A stretch of DNA of 13,631 nucleotides, taken from NCBI GenBank assembly GCA_043782365.1, contig JAYWAO010000281.1, positions 1 through 13,631 on the forward strand. Direction: 5' to 3'. Under the pieces are notes generated by a model. It had not been told where the DNA came from, searched no databases, and saw only the letters and a program-made list of their open reading frames with translations. The stretch comes from CAIWCD01 sp043782365 (GTDB lineage Bacteria > Myxococcota > Myxococcia > Myxococcales > 40CM-4-68-19). This document shows positions 1 through 6,625 of the stretch, piece by piece (position 1 is the first letter of the stretch; each line of letters starts with the position of its first letter). The position numbers and the translations under genes are program-made.

Positions 1-604
1 CGGCGCCCCGCGGCCGGACGAACGGGCGGCTCCCGATGCGGCCGGCGAGCAGCTCCTTGAAGTCGTCGATGATGAACCAGCGCACCGGAAAGAGCGCGAA
101 GAGCGCCCAGAAGTAGAGGTGCTGGAAGCGGTGGTGCGGCCGGCGCGGCTGCCAGGGGGCGAAGCGGAGCAGCGGGCCGGCCTCGAGGTCGTCGTCCATG
201 CCCTCGATGTTCGTGTAGGTGTGGTGGAGCACGTTGTGGCGCTGCTTCCAGTTGAGCGAGCTGGCGCCGATCAGGTCGCAGCCGACCCAGCCGAGCACGC
301 GGTTGAGTCGCGGGCTCTTGGAGTAGCTGCCGTGGTTGGCGTCGTGGAGCACGTTGAAGCCGATGCCCGCCTGCGCGACCGCCAGCGAGACCACCAGCAG
401 CGCGGCCTGCCACCAGGAGACGGGCGCCAGCATCAGCGTCAGGTACGAGCCGACGAGCCAGGCGAAGAGCACCGCGGACTTGAGCAGCACCGCGCCGCCG
501 CCGTGGGTCTCGCCGCCGCGCGCGTCGAAGTAGCGGGCGACCTGCGCCTTGAGGTCGGTGTGGAACGGTCCGGACGGCTGGAAGCGCGCGAGTGGTGAGG
601 CCAT
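1..604 (-). CDS. Fatty acid desaturase, membrane di-iron type (3' end outside window)
   Basis: This is an integral-membrane fatty acid desaturase that would put a double bond into acyl-CoA or acyl-lipid chains using a di-iron centre, O2 and an electron donor. The 201 visible residues begin MASPLARFQP. Hydrophobic segments lie at about 40-60 and 63-84. The first histidine box is HDANH (87-91), inside FNVLHDANHGSYSKSP, a run typical of the acyl-CoA/front-end desaturase branch. The second is HNVLHH (123-128). A further hydrophobic stretch covers about 162-180. The third histidine box and any fused cytochrome b5 domain would lie beyond the left edge. ATG is at 604-602; an in-frame TAG four codons upstream excludes a longer start. 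No clear Shine-Dalgarno precedes it. The gene lies 113 bases downstream of the AlkB-like gene on the same strand. The family is secure, but regiospecificity (delta-6, delta-9 or other) cannot be judged from this part. Confidence 0.93.
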   Translation of the reverse strand, partial: MASPLARFQPSGPFHTDLKAQVARYFDARGGETHGGGAVLLKSAVLFAWLVGSYLTLMLAPVSWWQAALLVVSLAVAQAGIGFNVLHDANHGSYSKSPRLNRVLGWVGCDLIGASSLNWKQRHNVLHHTYTNIEGMDDDLEAGPLLRFAPWQPRRPHHRFQHLYFWALFALFPVRWFIIDDFKELLAGRIGSRPFVRPRGA

Positions 605-717
605 GCGGGGAAGCTAACGGCGCGCAGTCATCGAACAGTCACCGAGGACCTTGCGCGGCCCTCGAAGGCCCAGGGCAGCGCCTGTCGCGGCGCCTTGGAC
701 GCGCGTCGCCTGCCAGG

Positions 718-1587
718 CTAGGCGCCCTCGAGCGCCCGCGCGAAGAACGGCGACGACCTCGCGAGCGTCTCCACATACCCGCGGACGTCCTCGCGCTGCG
801 CCGGAGACAGCCTGCGAAACGGCGCCACGTGCTCGTCGGGGACGTACCGCAGCGTCAGGTTCACCCGGCGGGTCTCGAACCCCTCGACGTGCCCGGCGAA
901 CCTGTGCCCGCCGCCCTTCTCCACCCGCTGCACCCGGTGGAAGAGGCGCTCCTTCCACCGCTCGCCGCCGAAGATCTGCAGCGAGCCGTCCTCCAGCCAC
1001 TGCTGCGCCACCACCGCCTCGCGCGCGCCCGGCTTGTGGCTCTGCACGAACTGGAACAGCGCCTTCTCGCCCACCGAGATCGAGCCGACGGGCCCCGGCT
1101 CGAAGTCCTTGTGCTCGCCCACGCGCGCCAGGTCCTCGCGCTTGCCGCCAAGGGCGCGGGTCCCATAGAAGTTGACGAGGCAGGTGTTGAGCTTCCAGCC
1201 CGTCGGGACGTCCTCGGGGCGGAGCTCCTCGCGCGCGGTCTCCTCGACCTCGGAGACCAGCCGCTGCAGCAAGGGCGGGAACGGCTCGGCCTGCACACAG
1301 CGGCCCTTCACGCCGTGCGGAGGCCGGTAGTAGTCGAGGCAGGCGAACTGCCAGTTGCCCAGCCAGTAGACGGGCCGCGCCAGCCAGCGCTGTTCGCGAC
1401 CCTCGGGCGGCGGGTTGTTCTTCGAGAAGCGCTGCTCCCAGAGCGGCTGCAGGGAGTCGATCCAGGTCACCAGCTCGGCCCGGTCGCCCGGGGAGAGGAA
1501 GGCCGGGTCGTAGTGCAGGCCGGACATCCCCACCGAGCGGGGCGAGCGGCGGCGGAGGCTGCGGAGCGGGCGCATGGAGCCATGCAT
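718..1587 (-). CDS. AlkB-family 2-oxoglutarate/Fe(II)-dependent dioxygenase
   Basis: Members of this family oxidatively remove alkyl lesions from nucleic acids using Fe(II), O2 and 2-oxoglutarate. Numbered from the first ATG (289 aa), the iron ligands are H159 and D161 (GEHKDFEP) and H217 (RLFHRV). The 2-oxoglutarate arginine is in RRVNLTLRYV (R241 and R247, matching the family's RxNxTxR). ISVGEKALFQF (170-180) is the usual strand after the HxD motif, and LVNFYG (137-142) is the AlkB N-x-Y segment. The start is uncertain: ATG codons lie at residues 1, 5 and 21. Residues 1-20 are Arg/Ser-rich and unlike the family, so M21 (MSGLHYDPAF, base 1527) is a good alternative. A 14-base palindrome overlaps the first two ATGs, which also favours the later start. 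None has an ideal Shine-Dalgarno. The gene follows the LPP20 lipoprotein gene by 54 or 114 bases. Its exact substrate (DNA, RNA or protein) cannot be told from sequence. Confidence 0.9.
   Translation of the reverse strand: MHGSMRPLRSLRRRSPRSVGMSGLHYDPAFLSPGDRAELVTWIDSLQPLWEQRFSKNNPPPEGREQRWLARPVYWLGNWQFACLDYYRPPHGVKGRCVQAEPFPPLLQRLVSEVEETAREELRPEDVPTGWKLNTCLVNFYGTRALGGKREDLARVGEHKDFEPGPVGSISVGEKALFQFVQSHKPGAREAVVAQQWLEDGSLQIFGGERWKERLFHRVQRVEKGGGHRFAGHVEGFETRRVNLTLRYVPDEHVAPFRRLSPAQREDVRGYVETLARSSPFFARALEGA
1572..1585. promoter_or_regulatory. 14-base palindrome at the AlkB-like gene start
   Basis: GCATGG-AG-CCATGC is a perfect inverted repeat with a 2-base centre. On the minus strand it covers the first two candidate start codons of the dioxygenase gene. 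It could be a protein-binding dyad or a short hairpin just upstream of the third candidate ATG at 1527. No regulator family is recognised. Confidence 0.3.
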
Positions 1588-1641
1588 CGCACAGTTTGCG
1601 GCGGGTTTCCCAGGAGGCTGACCGGCCTGCTGCGCTGCGGC

Positions 1642-3144
1642 CTACTGCGCCGCCGCCGCGACCGCCTTGGCGACACCCGCGGGCAGCTTCTCCGCGAGCG
1701 CCTCGAGCGCGCCGCGCCCCGCTACGTCGAGCGCGCCCGGCAGCTTGCCCTTCTCGGAGTCACCGAAGGTCTGCAGCACCTGGCCCGTGCCGAGGTCGAT
1801 CACGCGCACCGCCGAGGTGGCCGTTGCCCACACCGTGGTCGCGCCGAAGCGGCCCGACTGCCGCGCGATCACCGTGCCCACCACCGCCACGTCGGCCTGG
1901 CCCGCTGCCTGCGCGCGCAGCTCGTCGGGGCCGATCTTGGCGAGCTTCTCGGCGCCGATCTTCTCTTGCAGGGCCTTGGCGTCCTGCACGCGCACGTGGA
2001 GATCGTTGAGGGCCTTGAGCAGCGCCGTGTGCACGGGCGGCTCGCTGACGGGCTTGCCGTTCTCGACGACCTCCGAGAGGAGCACGACCACGCGGGTGGT
2101 CTCGAGCCCCTTCTTCTCCACCACCGCCTCGGCAGCCTGCAGCGGCAGCGTCGCGGCCCACGCAGGCGCGCGGCTCTCGCCGGTGAAGCGCGCCCAGTCG
2201 ACGCTGGCGGCGAGCGGCTTGCGGGGCGCGGCGAACTCGCCCACGGAGTCGACGCGCACCGAGACCTTGCCGTCGGGCCCGGCGCTCGCCTGCAGCTCCG
2301 GCTTGCCGCCGCCGAGGTTGCCGCCCTCGAGGCGCACGCTGAGCGGCAGACCGGCCGCGGGCTGGCCCCCGAGCGTGGCGACGAACACCACCGGCTGCGC
2401 GAGCGGCTTGCCCGGCGCGGCGCGCTGGTCTCCGCCGCTCTCCACCGAGAGCTTGAGCCCGGCCACCATGCCCGACAGCTTGCCCTCGGCCAGCGCCGCG
2501 CCCGCCGAGAGATCGGCCTTCCCTCCCAGCACGCGCAAGAGTAACACTCCCGCCAAGGCCTCGTCGGCCTCGCTGCGGGCCCGGGCGTATGCGCGCAGCG
2601 CCTCCGCCGGCACGGTCTTCGACTTCTCGTCACCCAGCGTGACCTGCGCCTCCGCCGAGCGGGCCTTGTCGGCCACCTTGCCCTGCTGCAGCGCCCGCGC
2701 CTTCGCCTTGTCGAGGAGGATGAAGGCGTAGGCCGTGTCGGCCTCCCGATACCGATCGACGATCACCGTCGCGGCGGCGAGGTCGAAGCCCTTGACCACC
2801 TGCGAGAGCGACGCCTCGGTGGAGGCCGTCTCCTGCGCGGTGGCGCCCGAGCCCTTCTGACCTGCGTAGGTCTTCACCTCGGTCGAGACGCTGCTCGCCA
2901 GCTCCGCGCCGAGCTGCGCGCGGGCCGCCGCGTCGAGAGTGGCGAGGAGCACCGGCGCGGCCTTCTCACCCACCGAGGTGAGCCCCGCGGCGCAGAGGAA
3001 CTGCTCGGAGACGCAGCGCGCGTCCTTGGTGGGCGCGTCGATCCAGCCCGGCCGCTCGCCGCCGGTGCGGATGGGGCCGCCAGCGCAGGCTGCGAGGGCC
3101 AAGGGGAGGAACGAGCCAAGGACACGAACGGTCGCGAAGCGCAT
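1642..3144 (-). CDS. LPP20-family lipoprotein with C-terminal CsgG/FlgT-like domain
   Basis: This predicted outer-membrane lipoprotein has 500 residues. The start at 3144 has a strong Shine-Dalgarno (AAGGAGT at 3157-3151) and opens a standard signal sequence. The lipobox is LAAC (17-20) with Ala at +2, which fits outer-membrane sorting. Residues 32-145 match the LPP20 layout: PGWID, a conserved VG, an Ala-rich AAARAQLGAELASSV helix, then a strand ending DTAYAFILLDK. Residues 146-225 look helical. Residues 226-335 look like a beta-sandwich insert. Residues 350-495 resemble the CsgG/FlgT periplasmic alpha/beta fold (RVVVLLSEV, ADVAVVGTV, TTVWATATSAVRVIDLGTGQVL). LPP20/FlgT-like proteins in flagellar bacteria support flagellar assembly, but no flagellar gene is nearby. 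The neighbours suggest a partner of the two large envelope proteins encoded upstream. An in-frame 17-residue extension to 3195 lacks export character and is not favoured. The exact role is unknown. Confidence 0.87.
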   Translation of the reverse strand: MRFATVRVLGSFLPLALAACAGGPIRTGGERPGWIDAPTKDARCVSEQFLCAAGLTSVGEKAAPVLLATLDAAARAQLGAELASSVSTEVKTYAGQKGSGATAQETASTEASLSQVVKGFDLAAATVIVDRYREADTAYAFILLDKAKARALQQGKVADKARSAEAQVTLGDEKSKTVPAEALRAYARARSEADEALAGVLLLRVLGGKADLSAGAALAEGKLSGMVAGLKLSVESGGDQRAAPGKPLAQPVVFVATLGGQPAAGLPLSVRLEGGNLGGGKPELQASAGPDGKVSVRVDSVGEFAAPRKPLAASVDWARFTGESRAPAWAATLPLQAAEAVVEKKGLETTRVVVLLSEVVENGKPVSEPPVHTALLKALNDLHVRVQDAKALQEKIGAEKLAKIGPDELRAQAAGQADVAVVGTVIARQSGRFGATTVWATATSAVRVIDLGTGQVLQTFGDSEKGKLPGALDVAGRGALEALAEKLPAGVAKAVAAAAQ

Positions 3145-3150
3145 TGCGAG

Positions 3151-3157
3151 ACTCCTT
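3151..3157 (-). promoter_or_regulatory. Ribosome-binding site fixing the LPP20 lipoprotein start
   Basis: AAGGAGT on the minus strand lies seven bases (from GGAG) before the ATG at 3144. It favours this start over the upstream in-frame ATG at 3195, which would put a hydrophilic, hairpin-encoded peptide in front of the signal sequence. Confidence 0.7.
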
Positions 3158-3171
3158 CGACGGCTGCTCTG

Positions 3172-3187
3172 GCCCGCGAAGGCGGGC
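3172..3187. repeat. Intercistronic GC hairpin (6-bp stem, 4-base loop)
   Basis: GCCCGC-GAAG-GCGGGC forms a perfect 6-bp stem in the 64-base gap between the Ig-like gene and the LPP20 lipoprotein gene. No U-tract follows on the transcribed strand, so it is not a standard intrinsic terminator. It could stabilise or process the polycistronic mRNA, or be one copy of a dispersed palindromic repeat. Confidence 0.5.
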
Positions 3188-3208
3188 GTCTGCACAACTC
3201 AGTCCGGC

Positions 3209-6200
3209 TCAGTGTCCGGCGGCCTGCGAAGAGCCCAACGTGGGCGCGTCGAGGATCACCGTCGCATCCACCAGCTTCACCGGCGCGGGCACTCCTGCAG
3301 CGGTCGCGAGCACCCAAAGTGTATGCGCGCCGCCGGAGACGCACTCGACCACCAGGTGGCCCGCGTCGGCGGCGAGCATCCGCACCGGCGTGCCCGCGGC
3401 GGCGAAGGCGGTGGTGAAGACGGTGGCCGCAGCGGAGACGCTGGCGGCCGTCGCGGGGAGCGCGCCCGAGACGTCGTACGAGCGCAGCCCGTTGGGCGCG
3501 TCGAGTGTGTAGACGGTGGCCGCGCCGCCGCCGCCCGGCGCAGGCACGGCGGCGATCAGCGCGCCCGAGGCCAGCTTGGTGCTCGCGATCGCCGTCTCCA
3601 CGCCAGCCGCGCCGGAGAGGTCGAGCAGCGTCAGCGAGCCGCGGTCGGTGAGCGCCAGCTTGGACGCGCCGAGCTGCGCCACTTGATCGACATAGTGGCC
3701 CGCCAGCTCCTGCCCGCCCGCCGCGCCCACGGCGATCAGCTGGGCCGAGTCGCAGGAGTGGAACTGCGGCGTCACCGTGAACGCTGCCACCGCCGCGCCG
3801 TTCTGCAGCACGTCGAGCGCGGTGGTGGGCCGGACCAGCGCGCTGCTGCCGCAGGAGGCGGCGTCGGTCTGGAGGGCAGCGCCCACCGCCGTGGCGGCCA
3901 GCGCCGTGCTCGCCGCCGCGCGCGCATAGAGCTGCTGCGTCTGGCCGTTGAGCAGCACGCCGACGAGACCGAAGCTGCTCCCGTCGAGCGGCGACCAGCG
4001 CGGCGCCGTCCGCTCCAGCTGCGCGGTGGCGGCGAACGCGCCCACTGTGAAGAGCGGCCGCACCACGCCCGCGAGGCTGACCTCGAAGACGGTGCGCCCG
4101 GCGAGGAACGGCACCGCGGGCAGCCCGGTCGCCGCCTGCGTTTGCAGCGTGAGCCGCCTGGCGAGGCTGTCGGTGCTCGACGCGGTGTGGGCCTTGAGGC
4201 CGAAGCTGTAGCGGCTGGAGAAGGCTCCGCTCGCCACGGTGAAGGCCGCGGCGAGCGGGCCCGCGCCCGTGGTGGCGAGGCCGGCGGTCTTGTTGCCCGC
4301 GAGGAACAGCACGTTGTCATCGGTGTCGGCGTTGGCCGCGCTCGAGGCGTAGAGATCGTAGATCACCGCGCCGGAGGCAGCGTCGGCCGCGGGGAACGAG
4401 AAGGCGTAGTCGAGCGGGCCGGTCCAGGTGGCGCTGTACGTCCCGCTGGGAAAGACGGGCGGCGCCGCCGCGGTGGCGCTGAGGGGGAAGTCGGCGGTGA
4501 CGCTCTTGACCGCGTCCTGCGAGGTCCAGACGACGTGCAAGGCGGCGCTGCCGCTGGCCGACGCGGTGAGGGTGCAGGCGAGCGTCGAGGTGGGCGCCGA
4601 GCAGGTGGCGCTGACGGGCGCCCCCGAGACCGGCAGGATGCTGGCCGCGAAGGTGCCGCCCTTGGCCCCCTCGCCCGCGAAGTCGATCGCCGCGTTGCCC
4701 TGCGTGCGCACCGTCAGGATCGCCGAGACCGGCGTCCCCTGCTGCAGCGCGAGCGCGCTCACCGTCGACATCGCGAGCGCACCGGCGGTGCCTCCGATCG
4801 ACGCTGGCACGCCGTAGATGGTCACCAGGATGCCCGTCTTGCCGAGCGAGGAGGGGGTGAGCGTCGCCTTGCCGAGGTGGGCGAGCTGCGGCGAGAAGCT
4901 GAGGGTGGAGGTGGCGACACCGGGCACCGTGCCCGCGGTGAAGATCGCATCGCCGCCCGCCACGAGCGAGACCGGCGCGCCGTCCACCGTGGAGGCGCCC
5001 ACCGTCACCGAGGGCGTCACCGTCATGCTGCTCCCCACCGCGGCGCTGTCGCCGGGCTTGAGCGCGAGCGTCACCGCGTCGGGTGCGGCCACCAGCACGG
5101 TGAGCGCCGCGCTCTTGCCGAGGCCGGTCAGCGTGGCGGTGTGCGAGGCGCCTGGCGCGCTGGTGTCATAAAATGCAAGACCAACCGTGCCGTCGCCGTT
5201 GAGCGCGGTGACGAGGAAGTTGAAGTTGCTGTCGGAGGGCGTGTGCGTCTCCGAGAGCCCCGCGCCGAACTGGAGGTTGGCCAGGAACGGCACCACTACG
5301 CCGCTCGCGTCCTTGGCCTGCAGCGAGGCGTGGCCGACGAAGACGGTGGTCTTGTTCGGGCTCTGCACCACGTTCACCGAAGCCGGCGTCACCGCCAGCG
5401 CGACCGGGTTTACGGTAATACTCTTCGTCACCGCCGCGAGGCCCGAGACGTTCGCCTGCAGCGTGACCGCGCCGACGGCGTTGGCGACGAGGCCCGTGGT
5501 CTGCCCGCTCGGGGTCAGCGCCAGCACCGCTCCGGAGGGCGAAGACCAGGTCACCGCAGCGGTGGGGATGAGGTTGCCGCCCGCGTCCTTCACGGTGGCG
5601 GTGTAGGTCGAGGAGGTCGCGTGGACGTCGAGGATGTCGGCCCCCGCGATCGTCAGGCTGGCCGGGACCACCACCGCGGTGAAGGTGAGCGTGGTGGTCG
5701 CGGTGGGCGTCGTGTCGAGGGTGGCGGTGACCACGCAGGTGGCCGCCGCGGAGGCGCTCACCGAGACGTTGGCGCCCGTCTGCGGCGAGACCGAGCAGCC
5801 GGTCCCGCCTGTTGCGGTGACCGTCCAGACGGTCTTGGTGGCGAGGCCGGTCGCGCCCGCTGCGCCGGTGGACACCGCGCTGACGGTGATCGCCGTGCCC
5901 ACGTTCGCGCTCTGCACGGAGGGCGTGATCCGCACGGCGGTGGCGACCGCGTGCACCGACTTGGGCGTGGCGACGACCGCGCCGATCGAGACGCTGACGT
6001 TGCCCTGGCCCGCGCCGATCGCCTTCACCGAGGCGGCCCCGGTGCCCGCGCCCGCGGTGACGCTGAAGAGCGTGCCGTCCACCGACCAGTTCAGGCCGGA
6101 GGGGGCGCTGATGGTGTTGCCGGAGGCGTCCTTCGCGGTGGCCGTGTAGGTCTGCGTCTCGCCGAGGTTGATGGCGTCGGGCCCCGCGAGCGTGAGGCTG

Positions 6201-6613
6201 GTCGCGACCGGGCCCGCGGTAAACGTCAGCGTGACGCTGGCGGTGAACGCGCCGGAGAGGATGGCGTTGACCTGGCAGGCGGTGGCGCTGCTCGCGTTCA
6301 CCGACACCTGCTCGCCCGTGCTGGGGGTCACCGAGCAGCTGCCGCTGGCGGTCCAGACGGTGGCCGCCCCAGACCCGGTGGTGCCGTCCGCGCCCGTCGC
6401 GACCGCGCTGATGGTGATCGGGGTCCCGGCCACCGCGCTCTGCGCACTCGGCGTGATGCGGACGCCGGTGGCGACGAAGACGGCGTCGATGCCCGGAGCC
6501 TGGAGGGGGCAGCCCGCGCAGAGAACGGTGAGCAGCGCCGCGGGCAACAGCCCGGAGCGGAGGGAGGAGGGGCGGACGGACATGAGCTTGGTCGAAGGGT
6601 TCGCGGTGGTCAT
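3209..6613 (-). CDS. Large secreted Ig-like (Big_2-type) repeat protein, probable lipoprotein
   Basis: This 1134-residue extracytoplasmic protein is rich in Ala, Thr, Ser and Val and has few charged residues. The N-terminus is basic, followed by a hydrophobic core (about 21-34) and LCAGC ending at C35. That is an imperfect lipobox, so lipidation is likely but not certain. Residues about 47-222 and 223-403 are two related units of 176 residues. Each has a Cys-containing sandwich (C93/C113 and C273/C293, both 20 apart) followed by a Big_2-like domain (TYTATAKDASGN / TYTATVKDAGGN). Residues 404-640 look like more beta-sandwich. Residues about 735-835 resemble an FnIII-type domain (GTYSATWTGPLDYAFSFP). 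The last 300 residues are repetitive strands that could form a propeller. The ATG is 12 bases after the stop of the beta-barrel gene, so translation is probably coupled. The role is likely surface display, adhesion or ligand binding; no catalytic motif was found. Confidence 0.88.
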   Translation of the reverse strand: MTTANPSTKLMSVRPSSLRSGLLPAALLTVLCAGCPLQAPGIDAVFVATGVRITPSAQSAVAGTPITISAVATGADGTTGSGAATVWTASGSCSVTPSTGEQVSVNASSATACQVNAILSGAFTASVTLTFTAGPVATSLTLAGPDAINLGETQTYTATAKDASGNTISAPSGLNWSVDGTLFSVTAGAGTGAASVKAIGAGQGNVSVSIGAVVATPKSVHAVATAVRITPSVQSANVGTAITVSAVSTGAAGATGLATKTVWTVTATGGTGCSVSPQTGANVSVSASAAATCVVTATLDTTPTATTTLTFTAVVVPASLTIAGADILDVHATSSTYTATVKDAGGNLIPTAAVTWSSPSGAVLALTPSGQTTGLVANAVGAVTLQANVSGLAAVTKSITVNPVALAVTPASVNVVQSPNKTTVFVGHASLQAKDASGVVVPFLANLQFGAGLSETHTPSDSNFNFLVTALNGDGTVGLAFYDTSAPGASHTATLTGLGKSAALTVLVAAPDAVTLALKPGDSAAVGSSMTVTPSVTVGASTVDGAPVSLVAGGDAIFTAGTVPGVATSTLSFSPQLAHLGKATLTPSSLGKTGILVTIYGVPASIGGTAGALAMSTVSALALQQGTPVSAILTVRTQGNAAIDFAGEGAKGGTFAASILPVSGAPVSATCSAPTSTLACTLTASASGSAALHVVWTSQDAVKSVTADFPLSATAAAPPVFPSGTYSATWTGPLDYAFSFPAADAASGAVIYDLYASSAANADTDDNVLFLAGNKTAGLATTGAGPLAAAFTVASGAFSSRYSFGLKAHTASSTDSLARRLTLQTQAATGLPAVPFLAGRTVFEVSLAGVVRPLFTVGAFAATAQLERTAPRWSPLDGSSFGLVGVLLNGQTQQLYARAAASTALAATAVGAALQTDAASCGSSALVRPTTALDVLQNGAAVAAFTVTPQFHSCDSAQLIAVGAAGGQELAGHYVDQVAQLGASKLALTDRGSLTLLDLSGAAGVETAIASTKLASGALIAAVPAPGGGGAATVYTLDAPNGLRSYDVSGALPATAASVSAAATVFTTAFAAAGTPVRMLAADAGHLVVECVSGGAHTLWVLATAAGVPAPVKLVDATVILDAPTLGSSQAAGH
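5405..6475 (-). repeat. Two tandem 176-residue Ig-like units in the secreted protein
   Basis: The units begin VRITPSAQSAVAGTPITISA and VRITPSVQSANVGTAITVSA, 176 residues (528 bases) apart. They share VWT, a CSV...C disulfide candidate at the same spacing, TLTFTA, SLT(L/I)AG and TYTAT(A/V)KDA(S/G)GN. They have diverged throughout, which points to an old internal duplication. Confidence 0.85.
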
Positions 6614-6625
6614 GGTCGTCTCGCT

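Noticed and set aside
654..674. Hairpin around GGCCCTCGAAGGCC between the dioxygenase and desaturase genes as a terminator
   Set aside because: The stem is short and includes a wobble pair, and no U-run follows on the minus-strand transcript.
592..2544. Plus-strand reading frame of 650 codons opposite the dioxygenase and LPP20 lipoprotein genes
   Set aside because: It has the same Arg/Leu-rich shadow composition and no recognisable motif, while the opposite strand has clear catalytic residues and a lipobox.
3145..3195. 17-residue N-terminal extension of the LPP20 lipoprotein
   Set aside because: It would bury a good lipoprotein signal sequence, and it encodes the intercistronic hairpin and Shine-Dalgarno as protein.
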